Source: Moraxellaceae bacterium
GTDB taxonomy: Bacteria; Pseudomonadota; Gammaproteobacteria; Pseudomonadales; Moraxellaceae
Assembly (NCBI GenBank): GCA_024234595.1
Contig: JACKNZ010000005.1
Coordinates: 186,001-250,000 of the forward strand
DNA: 64,000 bases
Reading direction: 5' to 3'
A model generated the notes under the pieces. It searched no databases. It worked only from the letters and a program-made list of their open reading frames with translations, and was not told where the DNA came from. The first letter of the stretch is position 1, and each line of letters begins with the position of its first letter. Below, piece after piece: positions 43,131-52,410 of this stretch. The position numbers and the translations under genes were made by a program.

Positions 43131-43917
43131 TAAAACACTGTGATTGGATAATTTTTGGATATTTTTGTCGTGACTCCACCGCTAATGGGCTGGCAACAAT
43201 TGGCATGAGCTTAGGGCGTAAACGAATGGGAGTCATACAAGAGGTCTTTTTTTGTGCCAATAAGACATAACTTGCACCACCTTGTGGCCAGTAGCGTTTG
43301 CCCAAGCTATCTAACCATAATAAATGACGACGCAACGCTAGATTGTGAATGGGTGGCCGAAAATAACAAGTCTCAACACCAACTACTTCAAAGCCTAACA
43401 AGGTTAACCAGTCATGTAAACGATGCGCACTTAAAGACTGTACTAAAAAAGGCATAGACGACCACGGCATACGGCAAAATTGCCAAAATCCCCATAAACT
43501 CCACGGATTAAAGCCAACAATCAGGATGTAGCCTTCTGGAATTGTCACCCGTGCGGCCTCTCTTAATACGGCATGAGGTCGGTCAACAACTTCTAACAAA
43601 TGATGGATTAGCACCACATCAATACTATCATTAGCAAGAGGAATTTGTTCGGGCAAAGCCGCAATAGGCGACAAACCCGATACTGTTAACGGTTGTTTGT
43701 CCAATAATAACTTATGTAAAATTCGACTGCCTTGCAACAAATGGCTGGGAGTCACTTGTCCTAACTGCAAGGCATGATAACCAAACAAATCGGGCAAAAT
43801 ATCTTCTAACAAAGCTTGCTCTAATGCCAAAAACTCTTGGCCTAGAGAGTGTAAAAACCATGTTGCCAACTGTTGTTGTGTTGCGTCGCTACGAGACCAA
43901 ATTCGGGGCAGTTTCAT
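43105..43917 (-). CDS. yafS: SAM-dependent methyltransferase, YafS-like
   Basis: A 270-residue class I methyltransferase fold of the YafS type, recognised by context (between gloB and rnhA, as in E. coli) and by SIDVVLIHHLLEVVDRPHAV and ILIVGFNPWSLWG. The glycine-rich SAM motif is weak. Target unknown. Its start is only 18 bases from the divergent gloB start, so promoters must overlap coding sequence. Its 3' end overlaps rnhA by 26 bases. Confidence 0.82.
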   Translation of the reverse strand: MKLPRIWSRSDATQQQLATWFLHSLGQEFLALEQALLEDILPDLFGYHALQLGQVTPSHLLQGSRILHKLLLDKQPLTVSGLSPIAALPEQIPLANDSIDVVLIHHLLEVVDRPHAVLREAARVTIPEGYILIVGFNPWSLWGFWQFCRMPWSSMPFLVQSLSAHRLHDWLTLLGFEVVGVETCYFRPPIHNLALRRHLLWLDSLGKRYWPQGGASYVLLAQKKTSCMTPIRLRPKLMPIVASPLAVESRQKYPKIIQSQCFNDDKSQKS

Positions 43918-43935
43918 CGTTATTAAGAGATTACC

Positions 43936-44706
43936 ATGCTAAATAATATTGCTATACCTATGTTTAATGACAATTATTTGTGGCTGCTCGTCTCTGCACA
44001 AAACACGGTCATTGCCGTTGATGTGGGTGATTACGCCCTATTACAAGATTTTTTACAAGCACACAACTTACGATTAGCGACAGTATTTATCACTCATCGT
44101 CATTATGACCATACTGCTGGCCTTGCTCAACTACGTGCTGAATACCCTGATGTGCCTATTTATGGCCATGACAGTATTGCTCATATTACACATATCTTGC
44201 AGGGCGGCGAAATTATTTATATTAAAGACTTTGGCCGTTTTTTGATAATTGATACCCGAGGACACACGCAATTTAATCTATCGTATTACCATTTACAGCA
44301 AAAATTACTATATTGCGGCGACAGTTTATTTAGTGCGGGTTGTGGGCGCATTTTTGAGGATGGCAATGCCGTTAATGCTTATCAAGCCTTGCAAAAAATC
44401 GCCTTACTCCCACCTAATACCCAAGTTTGTGCTGCACACGAATACACTTTAGATAATCTTAAATTTGCACAACATATTGAACCCAATAATATCGACATCG
44501 CAATTTATCAAAAACAATGTCTCGCTTTAAGAGAACAAAAAATCCCCACATTACCTAGCATATTAAGCACCGAGCAACGAGTTAATCCCTATTTACGTTG
44601 TCATTTGTTAATGCAAAGAGTGGCACAATTAACCCAAAAAACACTTAATTCACCGTCGGATACATTTTGTGCCTTACGCGCCTACAAAAATAGTTGGACA
44701 GCTTGA
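43936..44706 (+). CDS. gloB: Hydroxyacylglutathione hydrolase (glyoxalase II)
   Basis: Hydrolyses S-lactoylglutathione in methylglyoxal detoxification. The 256-residue metallo-beta-lactamase fold has ITHRHYDHTAG (two-metal site), CGDSLFSAGCGR with the bridging Asp, and AAHEYTLDN with a further His. Substrate-binding C-terminal helices are present, and the length is typical. Confidence 0.95.
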   Translation: MLNNIAIPMFNDNYLWLLVSAQNTVIAVDVGDYALLQDFLQAHNLRLATVFITHRHYDHTAGLAQLRAEYPDVPIYGHDSIAHITHILQGGEIIYIKDFGRFLIIDTRGHTQFNLSYYHLQQKLLYCGDSLFSAGCGRIFEDGNAVNAYQALQKIALLPPNTQVCAAHEYTLDNLKFAQHIEPNNIDIAIYQKQCLALREQKIPTLPSILSTEQRVNPYLRCHLLMQRVAQLTQKTLNSPSDTFCALRAYKNSWTA

Positions 44707-44773
44707 TTATGTCGATTTAATACCCATTTTAAGCACTTCGTTACAGTTTTTGGCAATTTATAGCCTGTTTTTC

Positions 44774-44801
44774 TTGCCTCAATAACTCACGTCCGTACAA
44801 T
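44774..44801 (+). promoter_or_regulatory. Likely sigma-70 promoter of mltD
   Basis: TTGCCT and TACAAT with a 16-base spacer, about 40 bases before the mltD start. Confidence 0.45.
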
Positions 44802-44839
44802 TAAAGAGTTATTACTTAAAAATTTTGGGAGTATTCCGC

Positions 44840-46669
44840 ATGCAATATTGGCTTTACCTTCGCAAAAATGCCCAACAACTGGCCTTGTTTGCCACCGTTA
44901 GCCTATTGCTTTCAGCCTGTACTAATCTTCCTCAAAATAATACTAGCAATACCCCTATTAGTGCCAACAATAACAGCGCGCTGAACAGCAACAAAAAAAC
45001 TGAAAATAGTAAAAATCTCGCTAAATATTATGACACCACAGGTTTAGTTGTTACCCAAGATGATATAGATGAGATGCTTGGTGTCACCGAAATGGATGCC
45101 GCCACACTCAGCCCTGAAGAACTTGCCAGTTTTGGTGATGTTTGGGCAAGAACACGCGCAGGATTTAAATTAGATATTGCTGATAACGAGCGAGTTGCAC
45201 AACAGATTGCATGGTTTGCTAAACGCCAAGATTACCTTGACCGTATGACTGCTCGTGCTAGTCACTATTTATATCATACCGTTACCGAAGCCGAAAAAGC
45301 GGGTGTACCCACCGAATTAGCCTTGCTACCGATTATCGAAAGCTCCTATGACCCTTTTGCTACTTCACCTGCTCAGGCCGCAGGTTTATGGCAATTTATT
45401 CCAAGCACAGGCAAAATTTTTGGTTTGCGTCAAACATGGTGGTATGACGGTCGCCGCGATATTTTAGAATCCACGCGTGCCGCCTATAAGTTTTTATCAC
45501 AACTTTATAATCAATTTGGTTCGTGGGAGTTAGCGTTAGCCGCCTATAACTGGGGGCCTGGCAACGTCAAAAGAGCCATAGAGCGTAACGAAGCTGCTGG
45601 TTTACCCACCGATTATTGGTCATTGACCATGCCTGCCGAAACCATGGCGTATGTGCCACGCTTTTTGGCCGTAGCACAAGTTATTAAAGAGCCAAACACC
45701 TTTGGTGTACGCCTCAATCCCATTGTCAACAAAGCGCATTTTAGAGAAACCTACGCCAAAAATCAGGTTGACTTAACCAGTGTTGCCAAACTCGCAGGCT
45801 TAACAACTAAGCAGTTGTATCAACTAAATCCTGCTTATATGCGTTGGGCAACCAATCCCGATGGCCCACATCGCGTGTTAGTTCCCTTAAATACCCCTGA
45901 GATTTTTGAGCAACAATTAGCTGCTCTGCCTGCGCCTGACCGTTATATTACCGTTACCAATCGTTATGTAGTCAAAAAAGGCGACTCATTACATCGTATT
46001 GCGTCAAAATTTGGCACTACCCCTGCTGCTCTCAAACGTCTGAATGGCAAATTGATTAGCAAGCGTGGTTATGTGGCGGTTGGTAAATCATTGGTTGTCT
46101 CGCGCAGCAAACAATTAGTGTCTGGCGACAACAGTGTTGATATTGAAAAACTCGCCAATCCAGCCGCTGAACGGGTAGCACAAATCGAGAAAGCCGACAA
46201 AGAAAAAGCCGTTGCCGCAAAATCCACTCGTAAGGATGATGACGACGATAAGGTCAGCAAAAAGTATCATAAGGTGCGTGCTGGCCAAAGTTTGTATGCC
46301 ATTGCCAAAAAATACGATGTTAGTGTCAAAGAACTCGCTCAATGGAACAACCTTAAAAACAAAAGTAATGTCCAAGTTGGCACTAAACTGGTGATTTTAC
46401 TTGAGGAGGATGAGGACACCAAAAACACGTCTCGCACCGCTAAAGCTAGCAAAGGTAAAGACAAACGTATTGCGAGCAAAGAAGACTCACCGAAAAAGAA
46501 CAAAAAAGAACGTATTAAACGCATTAGTTACGAAGTGAAACGTGGTGACACCTTGTATTCTATTAGTCAGCGTTATAATGTGTCGGTCAGTCAAATTAAA
46601 ACTTGGAACAAAACCTCCAAAAACTTAAAACCTGGTCAAGACTTAATTATTTACTTGGCCAAAAGTTAG
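44840..46669 (+). CDS. mltD: Membrane-bound lytic murein transglycosylase D
   Basis: A 609-residue lipoprotein (ATG 44840 with GGGAG upstream; lipobox LLLSAC). The SLT domain has the catalytic Glu in LLPIIESSYDPFA followed by AAGLWQFIPSTGKIFGL and AAYNWGPGNVKRA. Three LysM peptidoglycan-binding repeats follow: YVVKKGDSLHRIASKFG, YHKVRAGQSLYAIAKKYD and YEVKRGDTLYSISQRYN, joined by Lys/Asp-rich linkers. It cleaves murein glycan strands at the outer membrane. A strong terminator follows, although the next gene starts right after it. Confidence 0.96.
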   Translation: MQYWLYLRKNAQQLALFATVSLLLSACTNLPQNNTSNTPISANNNSALNSNKKTENSKNLAKYYDTTGLVVTQDDIDEMLGVTEMDAATLSPEELASFGDVWARTRAGFKLDIADNERVAQQIAWFAKRQDYLDRMTARASHYLYHTVTEAEKAGVPTELALLPIIESSYDPFATSPAQAAGLWQFIPSTGKIFGLRQTWWYDGRRDILESTRAAYKFLSQLYNQFGSWELALAAYNWGPGNVKRAIERNEAAGLPTDYWSLTMPAETMAYVPRFLAVAQVIKEPNTFGVRLNPIVNKAHFRETYAKNQVDLTSVAKLAGLTTKQLYQLNPAYMRWATNPDGPHRVLVPLNTPEIFEQQLAALPAPDRYITVTNRYVVKKGDSLHRIASKFGTTPAALKRLNGKLISKRGYVAVGKSLVVSRSKQLVSGDNSVDIEKLANPAAERVAQIEKADKEKAVAAKSTRKDDDDDKVSKKYHKVRAGQSLYAIAKKYDVSVKELAQWNNLKNKSNVQVGTKLVILLEEDEDTKNTSRTAKASKGKDKRIASKEDSPKKNKKERIKRISYEVKRGDTLYSISQRYNVSVSQIKTWNKTSKNLKPGQDLIIYLAKS

Positions 46670-46692
46670 CAGAGGTCATTTGTAGCATTCAT

Positions 46693-46719
46693 AAAACCGC
46701 CGCATTTGCGGCGGTTTTT
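46693..46719 (+). terminator. mltD terminator
   Basis: AAAACCGCCGCATTTGCGGC followed by GGTTTTTA; a nine-base GC-rich stem with a T-run, 40 bases before the solute-binding protein start. Confidence 0.85.
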
Positions 46720-46759
46720 ATTGAGTCATACAACACAGCAAAGTTTGTGGAAACAAAAT

Positions 46760-48577
46760 ATGAAAAAAATAATGTTAAGCTTTTTTTTGAGCAGCCTATC
46801 CGTTGTTAGCCATGCCGCTGTCGAAACCACTTATGCCATTGCCTTACATGGCAAACCTGCGCTAGCGGCTAATTTTAGTGCCTTTGCTCACGCCAATCCT
46901 AATGCACCTAAAGGTGGCGAATTACGCCTTGCGTCCATTGGTGGCTTTGATAGCACTAATCCTTTTATTGATAAAGGCAACGCCATTGATGGCACACACT
47001 ATTTATACGACTCTCTCACCAAAGCCTCTTTAGATGAGCCATTTACCCGTTATGGTCTGCTTGCCGAAAAAATTGAACGCGATACCGAAGATGCCAGTTG
47101 GATTATTTATCACCTTAACCCTAATGCACGGTTTAGTGATGGCGAAGCCGTGACCGCCGAAGATGTGGCGTTTACCTTTAATTTGCTTAAAAAAGAAGGC
47201 GCGGCAGGGATAAAAAACTACTACAGTGATATTGATAAGGTCGAAGCCCTTGACAAAACACGCGTCAAATTTAGCTTTAAAAGTAAAACCAACCGTGAAT
47301 TAGGGTTAATTGTTGGCGAGCAAGCGATTTTACCCAAACATTTTTGGCAAAAGCGCGACTTTAATGCCACTAATTTAGATATTCCTCTTGGTAGCGGCCC
47401 TTATATTTTAAGCAAGGTAGATGCTGGCCGTAGTATCACTTACAAACGCAATCCTAATTACTGGGCTGCCAATCTGCCTGTTAATAAAGGCCGCTATAAC
47501 TTTGATACCATCACTTATATTTCTTACCGAGATATGACCGTTGCTCTCGAAGGATTTAAAGCAGGCCAATATGATTTTAGACAAGAAAACAGTGCCAAAA
47601 ACTGGGCAACACAATATGATTTTCCTGCCATTAAAAAGGGCTTAGTTAAAAAAGAAACCCCACCCGATTTAACGCCACAAGGTATGCAAGGCTTTATTTA
47701 CAACACTCGCCGCCCCCTATTTCAAGATGTGCGCGTGCGTCAAGCCTTAGCCTATGCCTTTGATTTTGAATGGAGTAATCGCGCTTTATTTCATAATGCC
47801 TATACCCGTACCAACAGTTATTTTGCCAATTCTGAGTTGGCAGCGACAGGTTTACCTAAGGGTGAGGAACTCGCCCTGCTCAACCAGTATCGCAAGGACT
47901 TAACCGCAATTGTGTTTAGCACTCCCTATCAAGCGCCCAAAACCGATGGCTCAGGCAATAACCGCGCTAGTTTAATGATTGCCCAACAAATTCTCAGCAA
48001 AGCGGGCTGGAATATCAAAGACGGCAAATTGACCAATGCCAAAAATGAAGTATTTAAGTTTGAAATGCTGCTCGCACAACCCGAATTTGAGCGCATCGTG
48101 CAACCTTTTAAGCAAAACCTAGAACGCTTAGGGATAGAGATGAGTATTCGCGTGATTGATATTCCGCAATATATTAACCGTCAACGCGATTTTGATTTTG
48201 ATATGGTCGTGGGCAGTTTTCCGCAGTCTTTATCGCCCGGTAATGAGCAACGCGGTTATTTTGGTTCTAAAGCAGCCGACACCAATAGCAGCCGTAATTT
48301 AATTGGCATTAAGCACCCCGTGGTTGATGCGCTGATTGAGAAGATTATTGCCGCCCGTAGCCGTGAAGAATTAGTGACCGCTACCCGTGCTTTAGACCGC
48401 GTGTTATTGGCTGGTTATTATGTCATTCCGCATTATCATATTCGTAATGAACGCCTTGCTTATTGGAATTATTTAGAACAACCCAACATCAAACCTAAGT
48501 ATGGTTTAGGTTTAGATTTTTGGTGGTCGAATCCACAAAAATTTAGCAAAATTCGTGCTGCTCAGGGGGTAAAATAA
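46760..48577 (+). CDS. Peptide ABC transporter substrate-binding protein (YejA/NppA type)
   Basis: Start taken at ATG 46760 (MKKIMLSFFLSS, 605 aa), giving a Sec signal cleaved after SHA; the longer frame would run through the mltD terminator. SBP_bac_5 features include NPNAPKGGELRLASIGGFD and VRQALAYAFDFEWSNRALF. YejA-type proteins bind peptides or peptide-nucleotide antibiotics; the P. aeruginosa orthologous set is known as NppABCD. It begins the ABC operon, but an N6-adenine methyltransferase gene lies before the permeases. Confidence 0.92.
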   Translation: MKKIMLSFFLSSLSVVSHAAVETTYAIALHGKPALAANFSAFAHANPNAPKGGELRLASIGGFDSTNPFIDKGNAIDGTHYLYDSLTKASLDEPFTRYGLLAEKIERDTEDASWIIYHLNPNARFSDGEAVTAEDVAFTFNLLKKEGAAGIKNYYSDIDKVEALDKTRVKFSFKSKTNRELGLIVGEQAILPKHFWQKRDFNATNLDIPLGSGPYILSKVDAGRSITYKRNPNYWAANLPVNKGRYNFDTITYISYRDMTVALEGFKAGQYDFRQENSAKNWATQYDFPAIKKGLVKKETPPDLTPQGMQGFIYNTRRPLFQDVRVRQALAYAFDFEWSNRALFHNAYTRTNSYFANSELAATGLPKGEELALLNQYRKDLTAIVFSTPYQAPKTDGSGNNRASLMIAQQILSKAGWNIKDGKLTNAKNEVFKFEMLLAQPEFERIVQPFKQNLERLGIEMSIRVIDIPQYINRQRDFDFDMVVGSFPQSLSPGNEQRGYFGSKAADTNSSRNLIGIKHPVVDALIEKIIAARSREELVTATRALDRVLLAGYYVIPHYHIRNERLAYWNYLEQPNIKPKYGLGLDFWWSNPQKFSKIRAAQGVK

Positions 48578-48578
48578 G

Positions 48579-50306
48579 GTGTCAGGGGCATTACAACCTT
48601 CCTTATTTGACAATGATATTCAAGACTCTTTAAGTATTGAAGAATGCGCCAAGAGTCTTGCTGTTTCTGAGGCTACGATTAGAAACTGGATTAAAACAGG
48701 TTATTTAAAATTACTGAGTAAAGGTCAAGTAAGCCATGCCTCTCTTATACAATTTAAACGTGATATTTTAGGCAAAGAAAAGCTCCATCAACGTGCCAAT
48801 AAATCTCAAAAAGATAGCCATAATCATCTGCTTATCAGTAGCGATTTTTTGGCACAAGCTCAACCATCACAACCAGCAAACGATTTTTTGGGAGACGATT
48901 ACGAAAAAACTTTATCGGATTCTTATAAAAATCAAGAAGGTATTTATTACACCCCTGCACCTATCGTCAATGATTTATGTCAGATTGATAATACCATGCT
49001 GGAGAATAAAACTTTTTGTGACCCTTGCTGCGGTTCGGGTAATTTTTTGCTTAGAGCCTTGGACTTAGGTTTTAAGCCCGAAAATCTGTTTGGGTTTGAT
49101 ATTGACCCTGTTGCCGTAGCCATTGCCCAAAAGCGCATTTTTGACAAAACTGGCTTTATTAACAACAATATTATCTGTGCTGACTTTTTACAGTTGGCTA
49201 TCCACAAAAAAACGGGTTATTACGATTATATTTTTACGAATCCACCGTGGGGCAAAAAAATACCCAAAGATGAAAAAGAGTCATTAAGTAAAATACTTCA
49301 TACAGGTAATAGCTTAGATACCTGCGCACTATTTTATTTTGCTTGTTTGAATGCGCTCAACACCCAAGGCCAACTTGGATTACTTCTACCCGATGCTTTT
49401 TTTAATGTCTCGGCCTATGCCGATGCCAGAGCCTCTGCCCTTGCCTATCAAATCATGCGTTTATGTGATTATGGTAAAGCCTTTAAGGGTTTACAAACTG
49501 GTGCTGTTGGACTGGTATTAAACAAACAACAAAATGAACCTGCTCGCCCAATTAACTGCCTATACGATAATCAATATTTTCAACGCACTAGCCACTCCTT
49601 GAGCCACAATCCAAACTATATTTTTAATCTATCTTGTACTAGCGAAGAAGCAGAGGTGATTGAACATCTATATAATATTCCCCATATTACCCTAGAAGGC
49701 CATGCGAGTTGGGGTTTAGGCATTGTGACTGGCAATAACACGCGATACCTCAGCAATACGGCTAAACCAGATTTTGTGCCAGTCTATAAAGGCTCTGACA
49801 TTACACCTGATGGTCTTAAAACAGCGACACATTTTTTATCGACCGATTTTTCACAATATCAGCAAGTTGCGCCACTGCACTTGTATCAAGCCAAAGAAAA
49901 ACTCATTTATAAATTTATCTCGTCAAATTTATGTTTTTTTTATGATACAGAAGGCCGATTTATTATTAACAGCGCGAATTTGCTCATCACCAATCACAAT
50001 TTTCCTATATCAATGTCACTGCTTGCTAATTTATTTAATAGCGAAATAATGAACTGGCTATTTAAAAAAATATTTAATACTCATAAAGTGTTACGCGGTG
50101 ATTTAGAGTCACTGCCTATTCATAGCCAATTTTTGGTGAATGGTTTTTTTATAGAAGCTGACTACCTCAATGCACTAAATATCGAGAAAACAGAGCATGG
50201 CGGTTTTAGAGTTAAAGCACAACTTAATAAGCTCAGTACTCATCTCCATCTAAAAACAGCCATACGCCATGCTGCCAGCCCGCTTAAGGAGCCTCTACCG
50301 TGTTAG
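48579..50306 (+). CDS. N6-adenine DNA methyltransferase with N-terminal HTH, inside the ABC operon
   Basis: A 575-residue protein with a GTG start two bases after the binding-protein stop. Residues 18-45 (SIEECAKSLAVSEATIRNWI) are a MerR/excisionase-like HTH. The methyltransferase core has DPCCGSGNFLLRA (SAM motif I) and FTNPPWGKK (catalytic NPPW, adenine N6). The C-terminal part resembles the TaqI-like specificity domain (DFVPVYKGSDITPDGL). No nuclease partner is nearby. It overlaps the permease start by seven bases and is more AT-rich than its neighbours, so it looks acquired. Confidence 0.85.
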   Translation: MSGALQPSLFDNDIQDSLSIEECAKSLAVSEATIRNWIKTGYLKLLSKGQVSHASLIQFKRDILGKEKLHQRANKSQKDSHNHLLISSDFLAQAQPSQPANDFLGDDYEKTLSDSYKNQEGIYYTPAPIVNDLCQIDNTMLENKTFCDPCCGSGNFLLRALDLGFKPENLFGFDIDPVAVAIAQKRIFDKTGFINNNIICADFLQLAIHKKTGYYDYIFTNPPWGKKIPKDEKESLSKILHTGNSLDTCALFYFACLNALNTQGQLGLLLPDAFFNVSAYADARASALAYQIMRLCDYGKAFKGLQTGAVGLVLNKQQNEPARPINCLYDNQYFQRTSHSLSHNPNYIFNLSCTSEEAEVIEHLYNIPHITLEGHASWGLGIVTGNNTRYLSNTAKPDFVPVYKGSDITPDGLKTATHFLSTDFSQYQQVAPLHLYQAKEKLIYKFISSNLCFFYDTEGRFIINSANLLITNHNFPISMSLLANLFNSEIMNWLFKKIFNTHKVLRGDLESLPIHSQFLVNGFFIEADYLNALNIEKTEHGGFRVKAQLNKLSTHLHLKTAIRHAASPLKEPLPC

Positions 50307-51388
50307 CTTATGTGCTACGCCGATTATTACTCATTATTCCGACATTATTTGGTATTTTACTGATTAACTTTGTGATTACCCAAGCTGCACCAGGTGGGCC
50401 CGTGGAGCAGGCGATTGCCAAAATTCAAGGCTTAGACAAAACAGGCAGCCGCGCCACAGGCGCACAAGGCGAAATGAGTGCCAGCAATAACAACTCACAA
50501 AGTCAATCCAACTATCGAGGCGCGCAAGGTTTAGACCCACAACTGATTAAAGACCTCGAAAAACAATACGGTTTTGATAAACCCGCCAGCGAACGCTTTT
50601 GGATAATGATAAAAAATTATTTGCAATTTGATTTTGGCAAAAGTTTTTTTAGAGACCAAACAGTGATTCAACTGATTAAAGAAAAACTGCCTGTGTCTAT
50701 ATCCTTAGGATTATGGAGCACTTTAATCGTTTATTTAATTTCTATTCCTTTAGGCATTAAAAAAGCCCTTAATCATGGCTCACGTTTTGATATTGCCACC
50801 AGTAGTTTAATTATTGTCGGTTATGCCATTCCGGGGTTTTTATTTGCGATACTACTGATTATTTTATTTGCAGGGGGCAGTTATTGGCAAATATTTCCCA
50901 TGCAAGGCTTAATCTCCGAAAACTTTGAGCAATTATCGTTAACCCAAAAAATACTCGATTATGCTCATCATATGGTGTTACCAACCATATGCTTAACCAT
51001 CGGCGGTTTTGCCACGCTGACAATGCTCACCAAAAATTCTTTTTTAGATGAAATACATAAACAATATGTGGTTACCGCTAAAGCCAAAGGGCTTAATGAC
51101 AAACAAGTATTATATGGTCATGTCTTTAGAAACGCGATGTTGATTATTATTGCAGGCTTTCCTGCGGCGTTATTGGGGGTATTTTTTACAGGCTCTTTTT
51201 TAATCGAAGTGATATTTAATTTAGATGGCTTGGGATTATTAAGTTTTGAATCAGTGATTAACCGTGATTACCCCGTCATTTTTGGCACTTTATATATTTT
51301 TACGCTCATTGGTTTAATTTTGCGTATTATTAGCGATTTAACCTATATGTTTGTTGACCCTCGTATTGATTTTAATAGTCGGAATTAA
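50300..51388 (+). CDS. yejB: Peptide ABC transporter permease (YejB/NppB type)
   Basis: A 362-residue inner-membrane permease with six TM segments. The GTG start is preceded by AAGGAG located within the end of the methyltransferase gene. Signature parts are LRRLLLIIPTLFGILLINF, the BPD motif AKGLNDKQVLYGHVFRNA and GLLSFESVINRDYPV. It carries an insert after residue 45 (TGSRATGAQGEMS...) as in YejB-like permeases. It pairs with the next gene. Confidence 0.92.
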   Translation: MLAYVLRRLLLIIPTLFGILLINFVITQAAPGGPVEQAIAKIQGLDKTGSRATGAQGEMSASNNNSQSQSNYRGAQGLDPQLIKDLEKQYGFDKPASERFWIMIKNYLQFDFGKSFFRDQTVIQLIKEKLPVSISLGLWSTLIVYLISIPLGIKKALNHGSRFDIATSSLIIVGYAIPGFLFAILLIILFAGGSYWQIFPMQGLISENFEQLSLTQKILDYAHHMVLPTICLTIGGFATLTMLTKNSFLDEIHKQYVVTAKAKGLNDKQVLYGHVFRNAMLIIIAGFPAALLGVFFTGSFLIEVIFNLDGLGLLSFESVINRDYPVIFGTLYIFTLIGLILRIISDLTYMFVDPRIDFNSRN

Positions 51389-51390
51389 CC

Positions 51391-52410
51391 ATGCGTTTAT
51401 CTCCTCTTAATCAACGGCGTATTGCCAATTTTAAGGCCAATAAACGTGGCTATTATTCGTTATGGATTTTTTTGGTGTTATTTGCCTTTAGTTTATTTGC
51501 CGAATTTTGGGCAAATGATAAACCTTTAGTGGTTTCTTATAATCAATCTTTGTATTTTCCTGTGTTTAAGGATTACCCCGAAACCACTTTTGGCGGCACG
51601 CTCAACAGTCATGCCGATTATCGTGACCCCTATGTGGCACAACTGATTAACGATAAGGGCTGGTTGGTATGGCCTATGATTCGCTTCGATTACAGCACCA
51701 TCAACTACAACTTAAACGTACCAACGCCCTCACCGCCCACCGCCACTAACTGGCTTGGCACAGACGACCAAGGCCGCGATGTGTTAGCACGGATTATTTA
51801 TGGTTTTAGAATCTCGGTGTTATTTGCCCTTGTACTAACGGTCGGTAGTTCAGTCGTGGGTATTGTGGTGGGTGCGATTCAAGGCTTTTATGGCGGTTGG
51901 GTGGACTTAATCGGCCAACGGTTAATAGAAATTTGGTCAGGCTTACCGATGCTGTTTATGCTGATTATTATGGCCAGTTTGGTTGAACCTAATTTTTGGT
52001 GGCTACTGGGCTTGATGTTGTTGTTTAGCTGGACAGAATTAACAGGTTTGGTGCGTGCCGAGTTTTTGCGTGGCCGTAACCTTGAATATGTGCGTGCAGC
52101 GCGTGCTTTGGGTTTAAGCGATACAAAAATTATGTTTAGGCATATTTTGCCTAATGCCATGGTCTCTACCTTGTCATTTTTACCGTTTATTTTTACAGGT
52201 GCGATTGGTTTGCTGACCTCCTTAGACTTTTTAGGCTTTGGTTTACCTGTTGGCTCGCCCTCGTTGGGTGAGTTAGTGGCACAAGGCAAAAACAATATGA
52301 ATGCCCCGTGGCTAGGTTTGTCGGCCTTTTTTACCTTAGCAGTTTTGTTAAGCCTATTAGTTTTTATTGGTGAGGCGGTACGCGATGCCTTTGACCCCCG
52401 CAAACAATAA
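51391..52410 (+). CDS. yejE: Peptide ABC transporter permease (YejE/NppC type)
   Basis: A 339-residue permease. It contains NWLGTDDQGRDVLARIIYGFRIS, typical of DppC/OppC/YejE, and the ATPase-contact EAA loop ARALGLSDTKIMFRHILPNA. The long periplasmic segment after TM1 (about residues 40-110) is a YejE feature. It starts two bases after yejB and its end overlaps the ATPase gene by 26 bases. Confidence 0.92.
   Translation: MRLSPLNQRRIANFKANKRGYYSLWIFLVLFAFSLFAEFWANDKPLVVSYNQSLYFPVFKDYPETTFGGTLNSHADYRDPYVAQLINDKGWLVWPMIRFDYSTINYNLNVPTPSPPTATNWLGTDDQGRDVLARIIYGFRISVLFALVLTVGSSVVGIVVGAIQGFYGGWVDLIGQRLIEIWSGLPMLFMLIIMASLVEPNFWWLLGLMLLFSWTELTGLVRAEFLRGRNLEYVRAARALGLSDTKIMFRHILPNAMVSTLSFLPFIFTGAIGLLTSLDFLGFGLPVGSPSLGELVAQGKNNMNAPWLGLSAFFTLAVLLSLLVFIGEAVRDAFDPRKQ

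Noticed and set aside
46706..46759. Longer start of the peptide-binding protein
   Set aside because: The extension is encoded by the mltD terminator and would bury the signal peptide.
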